Assembly: GCA_049671745.1 (NCBI GenBank)
Contig: JBATVL010000073.1
Span: forward strand, 12,352 to 76,351
Source of the DNA: SNAP01 sp049671745
GTDB taxonomy: Bacteria > Bacteroidota > Bacteroidia > Bacteroidales > Marinifilaceae
Length of the DNA: 64,000 bases
Reading direction: 5' to 3'
Shown here: in pieces, positions 54,050 to 63,422 of the stretch
Layout of the letters: every line of letters begins with the position of its first letter
How positions within the stretch are numbered: position 1 is the first letter of the stretch
Notes under the pieces: model-generated
What the model was told of the DNA's origin: nothing
Seen by the model: the letters and a program-made list of their open reading frames with translations, nothing else
Database searches by the model: none
Program-made: the position numbers and the translations under genes

Positions 54050-55282
54050 TTATTTTGTCTTACAGCTTTTGCTAAAAAAAGCAGCTTTTGATTTAGCCTT
54101 TTCTCTAAAAGTTATCTCAGATTCCAATACAGTATCTCCTCCCATATCTTCTCCTGCATTAAGCCATTTACCATTCTCTTTATAGAAATACCATAATCCA
54201 TAATAATCATCATACATTCTATTCACTACTCCTGCAAACACATCATTATATATAAAGATCTTATTAACAATAGTATTTAGATTCTTATCTCGTTTCTTTT
54301 TATTTACTATTTTATCCGGTGCATTATCTTCTAATTTATTTTGTAAATAAGAACATGATAGTGCTTTTGTTTTTGACATCTTTCCATTACTAAGAATTCT
54401 CTTATATCCAACAAATGAGTTTAATGGGCTATCCTGCTTATTGTTTATGGCATATTCTTTAACTGCCTTATTTATTAATATAGTTTTATAATCACTTACA
54501 TCCAAAGCGCCTTTCTTCACTAACATTCTAGCTGTCAATTTTAATGCACTAATTTCTCCATTCTTTAAAGAAACGTAATAAGAGTTATTTATATCATTTA
54601 TACTAACAGTCTCTACATACTTACCGTTTCTAAATAGAATGCCTGAACGTTCATCACAAGCATAACCAGGAGTAATCTTTTTATTTTTTATTTGTTCATG
54701 ATATAGTTCTTTCTTCGAATTATCAGAATAGTGAGGACAATTACTAAAAGGAAGAAAAGATAACCCATTAATAACGCTCAGATTTACAGGTCTAGAATCG
54801 CTTATTCCAGTTTTAAACCAACATATAGATCCAGCACTTCCGCCAGAAAGAATGATACCCTTTTGTAATGCTTTCTTTAGTATTTTATCTATGCCTTGTG
54901 CTTTCCAAATACCCAACATATTCAGAGTATTTCCGCCTCCAACAACAATAGCGTCCATATTAAGTAATATATCTTCAAAAGACTTATTTTCTTTATTCGA
55001 AGATACCCATACTTTTAATACATAGGGTTTAATATCAAGTCTTTTACAGAAAAAGTTCCATAGTTTTATATTACTCTTATTATCTGCACTAGCTGTAGGA
55101 ACATAACAAATCTTAGGATTCTTTTTGTGTGTTAATTCAGCAATATAACGAGTGAATTTAAGATTTATATCTCCTCCAAAAACAAATATTGATTCTTTTG
55201 TTTGTTTAGAATTAATGTCAACTTGAGATAATGAGATTTGACAAATGCTTGCCAATAAAATAATTAGTAATGTTTTCTTCAT
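54050..55282 (-). CDS. Secreted S51-family peptidase (cyanophycinase-like)
   Basis: A 410-residue exported protein (signal peptide MKKTLLIILLASICQISLSQ). The S51 fold is clear: VFGGDINLKFTRYIAEL, KICYVPTASADN, DAIVVGGGNTLNMLGIW, and the nucleophile Ser in LSGGSAGSICWF, with NGLSFLPFSNCPHY following. The family includes dipeptidase E and cyanophycinases. About 120 residues remain after the peptidase domain (from NSFVGYKRILSN), with an NTF2-like pattern NDVFAGVVNRMYDDYYG. That extra domain is inferred. The gene converges on the preceding gene. Confidence 0.82.
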   Translation of the reverse strand: MKKTLLIILLASICQISLSQVDINSKQTKESIFVFGGDINLKFTRYIAELTHKKNPKICYVPTASADNKSNIKLWNFFCKRLDIKPYVLKVWVSSNKENKSFEDILLNMDAIVVGGGNTLNMLGIWKAQGIDKILKKALQKGIILSGGSAGSICWFKTGISDSRPVNLSVINGLSFLPFSNCPHYSDNSKKELYHEQIKNKKITPGYACDERSGILFRNGKYVETVSINDINNSYYVSLKNGEISALKLTARMLVKKGALDVSDYKTILINKAVKEYAINNKQDSPLNSFVGYKRILSNGKMSKTKALSCSYLQNKLEDNAPDKIVNKKKRDKNLNTIVNKIFIYNDVFAGVVNRMYDDYYGLWYFYKENGKWLNAGEDMGGDTVLESEITFREKAKSKAAFFSKSCKTK

Positions 55283-55452
55283 TTGTTTTCATTTTCTTTA
55301 ATAAAACTTATTTACCTTTTGAGTGAAGATAATTATTTTGTGTGAAACTTATGAGGTACACATGAGGAATATAAAAAGGATGGTCTCATTCGCCGTAAAA
55401 AGGGAATAATATCTCTTTTAACACCCAAGTAAGCTACCTTAATCAGGCTAGC

Positions 55453-55621
55453 TTTCTGTTATTTTCCTTATGTTTTGTTATGTGTTCTGTATATTTAAAT
55501 ACAGGAAGATTACAGCAAGATTACGGGAAGATTACAGGAAGAATAGAGCTTAAGGCTGTTTATTGGCTTCTTATTGGCTGTTGTTTGGCTTCTATGTCCG
55601 AATTATAGTATTCTTTTTTTT
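55453..55621 (+). repeat. 11-bp-phased repeat element, copy 2
   Basis: This lies in the 442-bp gap before the cas operon and has the same plan as copy 1: CTG-type units at about 10-11 bp, palindrome CTGTAT-N6-ATACAG (55487-55504), four 11-bp GGAAGATTACA-like units (55504-55547), a 6-bp spacer, four GGCT-headed 11-bp units (55554-55597), then CCGAATTATAG and an eight-T run ending at 55621. The letters differ from copy 1 in many places but the spacing is identical. No other feature is seen in the gap; the cas promoter presumably lies between 55621 and 55725, but I find no clear TAnnTTTG box. Confidence 0.72.
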
Positions 55622-55724
55622 GTCTTGTTTGCTGTGTGGGTGGTACAAAAATATTAAATCAATAATAATACAAATTATATTTATTATCATTAAATTGCGT
55701 GTACAAACAAAACATGTTTAAAAG

Positions 55725-56381
55725 ATGAGATTATATATAAAATGTTCAAGAAATACTAGTCCAGTAGATTTTAATCATCAACATCTTCTAACTGGAGTTA
55801 TACATAAATGGCTTGGAGATAATCATGAGCATGGCGAATTATCTCTATATAGTTTTTCTATATTATCAGGTGGAAAAGCACGCAATGGAAAACTCGAATT
55901 TGATAAGGGAACATCATTCTTCATAAGTTCATACGACTCTTCAATACAGAAAAGAATTATTGACGGTGTTCAGAGTTCTCCCAACCTGTTTAATGGCATA
56001 GAGGTAGAAGAACTAGTAATACAAAAGACTCCTGATTTTTCACAAATAGAATATTTCCAAGTAGCAAGTCCTATTTTTATAAAAAGAAATATAGACGACA
56101 ATATAAAGCACATATCTTATAAAGATATAGCAGCAGATGAGTATCTAAAAGAAACTTTAACAACAAAGATGAATGCTGTTGGATTGAGTGACGATAGTTT
56201 GGAAATTTCTTTTGTGAGAGACTATCGCAGTGCTAAAGAGAAACTTATAAAATACAGAAACGTGGCAAACAAGGCTAACTGGTGTCCTGTGATTATTAAA
56301 GGAAAAGCAGAAACAAAGGCTTTTGCTTGGGAAGTTGGTTTAGGAAATTCTACAGGAATAGGTTTTGGTGCTTTAAAATAG
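55725..56381 (+). CDS. cas6: CRISPR pre-crRNA endoribonuclease Cas6
   Basis: A 218-residue RAMP protein. The C-terminal Gly-rich loop GLGNSTGIGFGALK (205-218) is the Cas6 hallmark. The FNHQHLLTGVIHKW helix near 17-30 provides the likely catalytic His. It cuts the array transcript within the repeat, leaving the 8-nt ATTGAAAC handle. First gene of the cas operon; its stop is 8 bp before cas5. Confidence 0.92.
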   Translation: MRLYIKCSRNTSPVDFNHQHLLTGVIHKWLGDNHEHGELSLYSFSILSGGKARNGKLEFDKGTSFFISSYDSSIQKRIIDGVQSSPNLFNGIEVEELVIQKTPDFSQIEYFQVASPIFIKRNIDDNIKHISYKDIAADEYLKETLTTKMNAVGLSDDSLEISFVRDYRSAKEKLIKYRNVANKANWCPVIIKGKAETKAFAWEVGLGNSTGIGFGALK

Positions 56382-56389
56382 ATTTAGAT

Positions 56390-56980
56390 ATGTATGTAGT
56401 TAAATATACTGGTCCTTTTGGTTTTATAAAACCATGGACTGCCGTTAGAGATAGTGAAACATATAGTCAGCAATTTCTTACTCCTTCAATAGTAGCAGGA
56501 ATGGAAAGAAAGTTATTTCCAGAGCTTTTAAAAGAAGAGTATGGGATATATAAGATTAAGAGACACCGACTTTCGTATAAACAAATATCACAACAACAAG
56601 AACAAATACAGCCTAGAGGTTGGAATAAAAAAGGAAGTGGAAAGAATGCAACATACTCTCGACCTTATGCAATTTTAGTACGAGGTGTACTTGTAGAACC
56701 TACTCTTTCTCTTTGCTTCGAAAATAAAGAAGATGCAGAAATAGCTTCAACTCAACACATATGTTTAGCTAGGAATGAAGATCTCTTATATCCAAATGAA
56801 GAAATATTAGAAGTAAGTGCAGAAGAATTTGATACTAATGAGGAATATTTCTCAGGTTTTGAATTAATGTTCGAAAAAACAGACAAATCATTTATAGTAG
56901 GTTATAATCGTTTAAATAATAGTGAAGCAATGTATGGCTGGCTTAAAGTGGTTGGTAGTCCGGTAAAACTAAACTACTGA
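56390..56980 (+). CDS. cas5: CRISPR Cascade subunit Cas5
   Basis: I start at 56390 (MYVVKYTGPFGFIKPWTAVR), giving 196 residues. A longer frame would overlap cas6 by 55 bp with no similarity. The N-terminal RAMP pattern YTGPFGFIKPWTA...TYSQQFLTPSIVAGMERKLF is that of Cas5, which caps the 5' handle of crRNA in Cascade. The start lies 8 bp after the cas6 stop and its end 1 bp before cas3. The type-specific identity is inferred from the operon. Confidence 0.85.
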   Translation: MYVVKYTGPFGFIKPWTAVRDSETYSQQFLTPSIVAGMERKLFPELLKEEYGIYKIKRHRLSYKQISQQQEQIQPRGWNKKGSGKNATYSRPYAILVRGVLVEPTLSLCFENKEDAEIASTQHICLARNEDLLYPNEEILEVSAEEFDTNEEYFSGFELMFEKTDKSFIVGYNRLNNSEAMYGWLKVVGSPVKLNY

Positions 56981-56981
56981 T

Positions 56982-59114
56982 ATGGAAGTTTGTAAGCACA
57001 TAAAAGCTAAAGGTCTACCAGAGGAAACAAGTCTATATTCACATTTATCACAAGTTGCACAAGCTGCTATTAAGTTTGCTGATTATTTGGGAATGGATAA
57101 AGATATTGCTTATAAAGGAGCAGTACTTCACGATATAGGAAAAGCAAGTACAGTTTTTCAAAAGCGGTTAAAAACCAGAGTTGATAGAGACAAACCATTT
57201 CGTCACGAGATAGCTTCATGTTTCTTCCTATCTTTATTTGATGAAAATATTCATGGAGAACTTATAGAAATGGTGATAGCTCATCATAAATCTATAGAAG
57301 ACGATGTAAGTGGCAGAGGAATCCTTGATTTAATAGAAAATTACCGTGATCCTTTTGCTTTACACATTAAAGATTGGGACTTATGGAAAAACGATGCTTT
57401 AAAAATACTTGAATCTTTAGGTATTCCAGTTAGAGATATAAGTAAAGAAGAAGCAGAGATAAATTACAATAAAGTAATAGATTATTGCAATGAGGTAATA
57501 GAAGATCAATCATATTCTCACTGGCGAGGATTATTAATGGCTTCTGATCATTTAGCATCAGCTTTACCTGATGGTTGTGAAAAAGCTCTATCTAAAGCAT
57601 TTATAAAACCTAATCTTTCTTTCTACAACAGAAAACACTCATTATATCCATTGTCGTTAATTGATAGTAAATCGGATAAACGACATACTATGGTGGTAGC
57701 ATGTACTGGTGCAGGTAAAACCGATTATCTGTTCAGAAGATGTAACACTAGAGTGTTTTATACATTGCCATTTCAGGCATCTATTAATGCCATGTATAGA
57801 AGAGTAAAGCTTGATTTATTGAAAGATAACCCAAATTTAGATATACGTTTATTACATGCATCTTCTAGTATAGAAGTTAAAGGTAAATCTATTGAAGAAA
57901 AGGTCTTGCAAGAGCATGTTGGCTCTTCAGTAAAGATTCTTACTCCCCATCAGATAGCATCTATTATATTTGGCACTAAGGGGTTTGAAGCAATGGCTTT
58001 AGACATAAAAGGATGTGATGTCATTCTAGATGAGATACATACTTATACTGAAATAACAAGAGCTATTGTTCTAAAAATAGTAGAGGTTCTCAATGTCTTA
58101 TCTTGCCGAATACATATAGGAACGGCCACTATGCCATCTATATTATATAATCGTATTATAGATATTCTTGGCAAAGATAATGTGCTTGAGGTTAAGCTTG
58201 AAGATAAAAAGTTAAATGAATTTGATAGGCATATTATAAATAAAATTGACTCTTGGGAAGAAAGTACTTCTTTAATACAAGACAATTTAACTAAGAACAA
58301 TAAAATACTAATTGTTTGTAATAGAATAAAAGATGCACAAGAGCAATACTTCGATTTAAAAGAGCAATATCCTGATATACCAATTCTTCTTCTGCATAGT
58401 CGATTTAAAAGAAGAGATAGGAACGAGAAAGAAAGAGAACTAATGGTTTTAAATGCCTCTGAGGATGCATGTATAGTTGTATCCACACAAGTAGTGGAGG
58501 TTAGTTTAGATATCAGTTTTGATGTAATGATTACTCAGGCTGCTCCTTTAGATGCATTAATTCAGCGATTTGGTAGAGTAAACAGAAAACGTAATGAAGA
58601 TACTATAGGTAAATATAAACCTATATATATTCTTGCTCCACCTGATGATGAAAAAGAGGCTCTGCCTTATAATCTTGATATAATAAATAGGAGTTATGAT
58701 GTGTTGCCCAATGCAGAAGTTCTACATGAGTGTGACATACAATCAAAGATAGACAAAGTATTTACAGATATAGATTTTCTTGAGATAGAACAACATTCTA
58801 TATATAAAAAGGAAGGTTATTGGAATATAGATAAACTTACTAATTCGTCTAAATCAATAGTTCTTGATTTGTTAGAGATAGACAGTGTAGCTTGTATATG
58901 TGAAGAAGATGAGGAAGCTTATGAAGAAGCTTCTTATGAGGATAAAAAACTATATGAGATATCTGTAAGGTTTTATATGGTAAAGAATTATGAGCAATTG
59001 AGAACAGGTTCTCGACCTTTTATTATTCCTGATGAATCATATACTGTGGAATTGGGACTTGATTTTGAGAAGCTTAAAAATGCAAAGTATAATCCAGAAA
59101 AATCATTCTTATAA
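56982..59114 (+). CDS. cas3: CRISPR helicase-nuclease Cas3
   Basis: A 710-residue protein with an N-terminal HD nuclease domain (H21, H50-D51 in VLHDIGKAS, and FRHEIAS, MVIAHHKS) and a superfamily 2 helicase. The helicase has Walker A ACTGAGKTD near 240, DEIH box near 349 (VILDEIHTY), GTATMP, and motif VI LIQRFGRVNRKR. It degrades target DNA after Cascade recognition. It is full length, so interference should be active. It lies between cas5 and cas8, an uncommon position. Confidence 0.95.
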   Translation: MEVCKHIKAKGLPEETSLYSHLSQVAQAAIKFADYLGMDKDIAYKGAVLHDIGKASTVFQKRLKTRVDRDKPFRHEIASCFFLSLFDENIHGELIEMVIAHHKSIEDDVSGRGILDLIENYRDPFALHIKDWDLWKNDALKILESLGIPVRDISKEEAEINYNKVIDYCNEVIEDQSYSHWRGLLMASDHLASALPDGCEKALSKAFIKPNLSFYNRKHSLYPLSLIDSKSDKRHTMVVACTGAGKTDYLFRRCNTRVFYTLPFQASINAMYRRVKLDLLKDNPNLDIRLLHASSSIEVKGKSIEEKVLQEHVGSSVKILTPHQIASIIFGTKGFEAMALDIKGCDVILDEIHTYTEITRAIVLKIVEVLNVLSCRIHIGTATMPSILYNRIIDILGKDNVLEVKLEDKKLNEFDRHIINKIDSWEESTSLIQDNLTKNNKILIVCNRIKDAQEQYFDLKEQYPDIPILLLHSRFKRRDRNEKERELMVLNASEDACIVVSTQVVEVSLDISFDVMITQAAPLDALIQRFGRVNRKRNEDTIGKYKPIYILAPPDDEKEALPYNLDIINRSYDVLPNAEVLHECDIQSKIDKVFTDIDFLEIEQHSIYKKEGYWNIDKLTNSSKSIVLDLLEIDSVACICEEDEEAYEEASYEDKKLYEISVRFYMVKNYEQLRTGSRPFIIPDESYTVELGLDFEKLKNAKYNPEKSFL

Positions 59115-59117
59115 ATT

Positions 59118-60518
59118 ATGATAGCAACAACAATAGGACGCACTTTCCTTAAGGCGTATAACGAAAAGAATAATAAAAGCTTAACTGCTAAGGAATTCTT
59201 TGAGACAGAGTATTTTGAATACTTCTTTAATCATCCTAAGTATATGCAGTGGGTTGGAAATTCACCTTTTACACAAATGAAAACAGGTCAGAAATCTCAT
59301 TTGTTATCTAAGGAAGAAAGGTTAGAAAAATTAGAAGATTTAAATAATAAAATAGATAAAGGAGATAGAGATGCATCTGTTTTTATAGGAGCTAGAGCTT
59401 CTGAAACAAAGGAATTTGCAACAACCTCTGGTGCTGTTTCTGATATAGATATATCAATTGATAATGAAGAAGTTTATTATTCATGGATAGGTGGGGGATT
59501 AGGAATAGGTATAGCAGGTGGATATTCTATCTTTTTTGATGTTCCTGAACTTTTATTAAATATTTATGATGGTTGGAAGTTTTATAGATTATTATTAAAT
59601 GATATAGTTTTTGAAAATTTAAAGGCAAATCAAATAAACACTTGGAATGGACAATGGTTAAACTTTTTATATTCAAAAAAAAATAGAGGCAAAGTAGATA
59701 TTAGGCGTATAGCGAAATTAAATATTTTTAAAGTATCAAATAAGGGATCTGAAATAGAGACAGTCAGTTGGAGTGAATTGTTTTTTAGTTTTTCTAGAAA
59801 ATTCTCTAATGGTTCATATACAGGTTATGTATATAGTTTAGGACAAACTAATAAAACTTTAGGTTTTTATCCTTTCCAATTTCAAGCTGCGGCCAATTTG
59901 ACAGAGTATTACACTAGATTATTTGGTGAGAATGCTGCAATAGATAATGCTACTGATTACGAGAATCTATTCGGAATACATATAAAAAGAGCTTGCGAGA
60001 AGGGTAGTATAGGACTACAAGCTCTTGAGCCAAAGGACTTACGTAAATATTTTGGTAAAGACAGTAATCTAAAACTTGTGAAACCTTCCTTTAAAGAAAA
60101 AAGTGGTGAATCTCAGGAAGATTCAAATGTTAGAAAACAACTCTTAAAAGACAAAGACGAGAAAAATATTATAACATATAGAACATATAAAACTTGGTTA
60201 TTAGCTATGATTACAAAAAATAAAGAAGAATCATTGGAATATACCCTTGAAGTGGCTAAAGCTCTTCATGAGTATAGAGAAGGAAGCAAGAAAACAGACA
60301 GATTAAACTTAATTAAATCTGAATTACTTGTATCTAAATCTAAAAAAGGATTTCTAGATGCTTTAACAACAATTATTAGAGATGTAGATATAGAAACTCT
60401 TACATTATTTAAAACTCTAAGAGACAAAGTGCATATGATGACATCAGAAGACTTTGGTTATTTTGTTGTTTTACTAAAGTTCGATTACGCATATCAAGAA
60501 AGAGAATTAAAGAAATAA
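59118..60518 (+). CDS. cas8: CRISPR Cascade large subunit Cas8 (Cst1-like)
   Basis: A 466-residue protein. The start MIATTIGRTFLKAYNEKN and the long helical end resemble Cas8b1/Cst1 large subunits of I-B systems. Cas8 proteins are poorly conserved, so the call also rests on place (after cas3 and 12 bp before cas7) and size. It would recognise the PAM and recruit Cas3. No obvious zinc-finger is visible. Confidence 0.8.
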   Translation: MIATTIGRTFLKAYNEKNNKSLTAKEFFETEYFEYFFNHPKYMQWVGNSPFTQMKTGQKSHLLSKEERLEKLEDLNNKIDKGDRDASVFIGARASETKEFATTSGAVSDIDISIDNEEVYYSWIGGGLGIGIAGGYSIFFDVPELLLNIYDGWKFYRLLLNDIVFENLKANQINTWNGQWLNFLYSKKNRGKVDIRRIAKLNIFKVSNKGSEIETVSWSELFFSFSRKFSNGSYTGYVYSLGQTNKTLGFYPFQFQAAANLTEYYTRLFGENAAIDNATDYENLFGIHIKRACEKGSIGLQALEPKDLRKYFGKDSNLKLVKPSFKEKSGESQEDSNVRKQLLKDKDEKNIITYRTYKTWLLAMITKNKEESLEYTLEVAKALHEYREGSKKTDRLNLIKSELLVSKSKKGFLDALTTIIRDVDIETLTLFKTLRDKVHMMTSEDFGYFVVLLKFDYAYQERELKK

Positions 60519-60530
60519 AATATATACAAG

Positions 60531-61595
60531 ATGAAAGATACAATTTATATAAGAACTCTCAAAAGAGCAGAGCATACAGTCTTTTGTGTAGCAGACGGAC
60601 AAAAATCATATTACGATGCACAATTTAATAGAAGAATACCATATTCTAGTGGTCAGCAAGTTAAGAGATCTTTAATCGACTCTCTTTCTAGAGCATTGAA
60701 TGAGGTTCCATCTCCTATAACTTTTATATTTGCAGTGGATAAAAAAGAAATTATCACTGAAAAGGAAGTTTATTCAACTTGTAATCCATTATTTAGCGAT
60801 CAGTTGTTTGGTGGTTGGATGAAGGCTGTAAAAGGTGGAAATACTAAAACTTTGAAAAGAAGAAGTCCATTATCTATTTCTGCAATGAGAGGTTTGCACC
60901 CACTTTTAGCTGGTGTCGATTCAGAGAATGTTTCTTTTGATAGAAGCGACAGACCAAACAACAAAGTAATTGTTAGGGATGAGAAGGATAATATCTTAAA
61001 TGAGGAACAAATCAGCGATTTATTAGAAGGTAAAGATAGAAGCTTGAGCCGTAAGTGGATTCCTGATAACAAAAGAGCTACTGGTTTATTCGTTCAGGAT
61101 ATGGCTATAGATTTACGTCGTCTGTTTACCGTTTCTTTAAACTCTTTAGAACCTGAGATTAATGCTGAGGTTGAAGAAGAGTTAAGAAAAGAAGGATGGA
61201 TAGAGAGTGAAACTGTTTTTGGAAAATGTTTAGTAGCACCAAAAGCTGTAAGAGAAAAATTAATACCTGCTCTTGCTTATGCTATAATTAATTGGTCTAT
61301 TACCTCTAACCAATCACGTACATTCTCTTTAATGGAAACTCTTGCAGTGTCAATTAGTGATAATGCAAACAGAATAGCAGGAAGTATTAGAGCTAAATTA
61401 GATGATGAAAACGAGAATAGAGCAAAACCAGTAATAGAGGAAGATATGAAAGGAGTTGAATCTTTTGTATCATTATCGGCTGGTGGATATGTCTATACTA
61501 AAAAGGAATCTGTTGATGCAATGGATAATGCAGAAGAAGCCTTGATAAACAGAATGAAAGAATTCGATTACGAACGTCAATTAGAATTGGCTTAA
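60531..61595 (+). CDS. cas7: CRISPR Cascade backbone Cas7 (DevR/Cst2 family)
   Basis: A 354-residue protein beginning MKDTIYIRTLKRAEHTVFCV, with the family's RIPYSSGQQVKRSLIDSL (about 34-51). ISAMRGLHPLLAGVDSENV and a Lys/Arg-rich loop follow. Several copies form the crRNA-binding filament of Cascade. It is the last interference gene; a stem-loop separates it from cas4, so it may be over-expressed relative to the adaptation genes. Confidence 0.88.
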   Translation: MKDTIYIRTLKRAEHTVFCVADGQKSYYDAQFNRRIPYSSGQQVKRSLIDSLSRALNEVPSPITFIFAVDKKEIITEKEVYSTCNPLFSDQLFGGWMKAVKGGNTKTLKRRSPLSISAMRGLHPLLAGVDSENVSFDRSDRPNNKVIVRDEKDNILNEEQISDLLEGKDRSLSRKWIPDNKRATGLFVQDMAIDLRRLFTVSLNSLEPEINAEVEEELRKEGWIESETVFGKCLVAPKAVREKLIPALAYAIINWSITSNQSRTFSLMETLAVSISDNANRIAGSIRAKLDDENENRAKPVIEEDMKGVESFVSLSAGGYVYTKKESVDAMDNAEEALINRMKEFDYERQLELA

Positions 61596-61602
61596 ATATA
61601 TG

Positions 61603-61638
61603 GCCCAATTAGAATAATTTCTGATTGGGCTATCTTTA
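61603..61638 (+). terminator. Stem-loop between cas7 and cas4
   Basis: Arms 61603-61614 and 61619-61630 pair over 12 bases with one G-U and a 4-base loop, followed by TATCTTTATA. It ends directly before the cas4 ATG. Probably a partial terminator limiting adaptation genes. Confidence 0.62.
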
Positions 61639-61639
61639 T

Positions 61640-62152
61640 ATGAGAATCACAGGAACTCATTTCCATTATTATAATATATGTAAACGAAAATTGTGGCTAT
61701 TTGCAAATAGTATAACAATGGAACACAATTCAGAATTAGTGAGTGAGGGAAAACTTATTCACGAGAATTCATATTTGCAACGTTCAGATAGATTTAAAGA
61801 ACTTGCAATAGATGGTATTAAGATTGATTTTTTCGATGCAAAGAATAAAATAATTCACGAAATAAAGAAATCGCACAAAAAGACAAATGCGCATATATGG
61901 CAACTTAAGTACTATATATATGTTTTGGGTAATCATGGTATAGAGGAAGTCAAAGGTCTATTAGAATATCCACGTTTAAAAATAAAAGAAGAGATATTGC
62001 TTACATCAGCTGATATTGATACAATCAATAAGATGAAGGAGGATATAGAAAAAATTACTACAGGGGAAGTATGTCCGCAAAGATTGGTTAAATCTAAATG
62101 TAAGAAATGTTCTTATTACGATTTTTGTTATAGTTCAGAAGGAGAAATATAA
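61640..62152 (+). CDS. cas4: CRISPR exonuclease Cas4
   Basis: I start at 61640 (MRITGTHFHYYNICKRKLWL), giving 170 residues; a TTG 15 bp upstream lies in the hairpin tail. The iron-sulfur cluster Cys are C14, C154, C157 and C163. RecB-type nuclease residues are seen in IDFFDAKNKIIHEIKK. Cas4 trims prespacers and helps select PAM-adjacent ends. It is followed 2 bp later by cas1. Confidence 0.92.
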   Translation: MRITGTHFHYYNICKRKLWLFANSITMEHNSELVSEGKLIHENSYLQRSDRFKELAIDGIKIDFFDAKNKIIHEIKKSHKKTNAHIWQLKYYIYVLGNHGIEEVKGLLEYPRLKIKEEILLTSADIDTINKMKEDIEKITTGEVCPQRLVKSKCKKCSYYDFCYSSEGEI

Positions 62153-62154
62153 AT

Positions 62155-63159
62155 ATGAAAAAAACATACTATTTATTTAACCCAGGTAGATTGTCAAGAA
62201 AAGACAATACTTTAAAATTTACTCCTGTTGATACGGAAGGTAAGGCTCTTAAACCACGTTATTTGCCAGTAGAGAATGTTGAAGACTTATATGCTTTTGG
62301 AAGTCTAGATGCTAATTCTGCTATGTATAATTTTTTAGGTCAGAATGATATATGTGTACATTTCTTTGATTATTATGAGAATTACACTGGTTCTTTTATG
62401 GCAAAAGAATCTCTTTTAGCTGGTAGAGTATTACTTGCCCAAACAAGGCATTGTTTTGAATTGCAAAAAAGAATGGATATTGCCAAAAAGATTATCTTTG
62501 CTGCATCGTTTAATATGCTTAAAAATTTAAAGTATTATAATTCTAGAGGTAAAGCCTTAGATGAAGTAATAGAGCAAATGGAAATTTTACAAGCAAGGAT
62601 TTCTGAAACGCCTAATGTTCCAGAGTTGATGGGAATAGAGGGAAATATTAGAAAGTTATATTATGTGGCTTTTGAGCTTATAATTAATGACTTTGATATG
62701 AATGGGCGTTCTTATCGACCTCCTAAAAATGAGATAAATGCTCTTATTTCTTTTGGTAATATGATGTGTTATTCTCAATGCCTAAGAGCTATTCATCAAA
62801 CTCAGCTTAATCCTACAATATCTTTTTTACATGAAACAGGTGAGAGAAGATATTCATTATCTTTAGATATAGCTGAGATATTTAAACCAATACTAGTAGA
62901 CAGGTTAATATTTCGTTTATTAAACAAGAAGGAGATACAAGCTAAACATTTTGAAAGTGATTTGAATAGAGTTATTTTAAATCCTAAAGGTAGAAAAATC
63001 TTTGTTGCTGCTTTTGATAGTAAATTGCACGATACTATAAAGCATCGTACTTTAAATAAGAGTGTAAGTTATAAGTATTTAATACGTTTAGAGTGTTATA
63101 AACTTGTTAAGCATGTTATGAATATTGAAGAGTATAAACCCTTAAAGATGTATTGGTAA
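62155..63159 (+). CDS. cas1: CRISPR integrase Cas1
   Basis: A 334-residue integrase. The metal ligands are E162 (in MGIEGNIRK), H226 (in SFLHETGERR) and D238 (in LSLDIAEIFKP). The N-terminal beta domain starts KKTYYLFNPGRLSRKDNTL, typical of I-B Cas1. With Cas2 it inserts new spacers at the leader end. Its stop codon shares one base with the cas2 ATG (TAATG). Confidence 0.95.
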   Translation: MKKTYYLFNPGRLSRKDNTLKFTPVDTEGKALKPRYLPVENVEDLYAFGSLDANSAMYNFLGQNDICVHFFDYYENYTGSFMAKESLLAGRVLLAQTRHCFELQKRMDIAKKIIFAASFNMLKNLKYYNSRGKALDEVIEQMEILQARISETPNVPELMGIEGNIRKLYYVAFELIINDFDMNGRSYRPPKNEINALISFGNMMCYSQCLRAIHQTQLNPTISFLHETGERRYSLSLDIAEIFKPILVDRLIFRLLNKKEIQAKHFESDLNRVILNPKGRKIFVAAFDSKLHDTIKHRTLNKSVSYKYLIRLECYKLVKHVMNIEEYKPLKMYW

Positions 63160-63422
63160 TGTATATTATTTTGATGTATGATGTTAATGAAAAACGAGTG
63201 GGTAAAATGCTGAAACTTTGTAGACGATATTTGAATTGGATACAGAATTCTGTTCTTGAAGGTGAGATAACTAAAGTTAAGCTTTTAGAGTTGAAATATA
63301 AGATAAAGGATATTATTGATAAGGATACTGATAGTATAATTATATTTAAGACTAGACAGGAAAAATGGTTAGATAAGGAAATCGTTGGTAAAGAGCTAGT
63401 TAAGCTTGATAATTTCTTGTGA
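63159..63422 (+). CDS. cas2: CRISPR adaptation protein Cas2
   Basis: An 87-residue protein starting MYIILMYDVNEKRVGKMLKL, with the YDV motif and RYLNWIQNSVLEGE typical of Cas2. The ATG overlaps the last base of the cas1 stop, so they are translationally coupled. It bridges two Cas1 dimers in the spacer integrase. Confidence 0.93.
   Translation: MYIILMYDVNEKRVGKMLKLCRRYLNWIQNSVLEGEITKVKLLELKYKIKDIIDKDTDSIIIFKTRQEKWLDKEIVGKELVKLDNFL

Noticed and set aside
56327..56389. Longer cas5 overlapping cas6
   Set aside because: The residues are out-of-frame cas6 Gly-loop codons; Cas5 similarity begins at MYVVKYTGPF.
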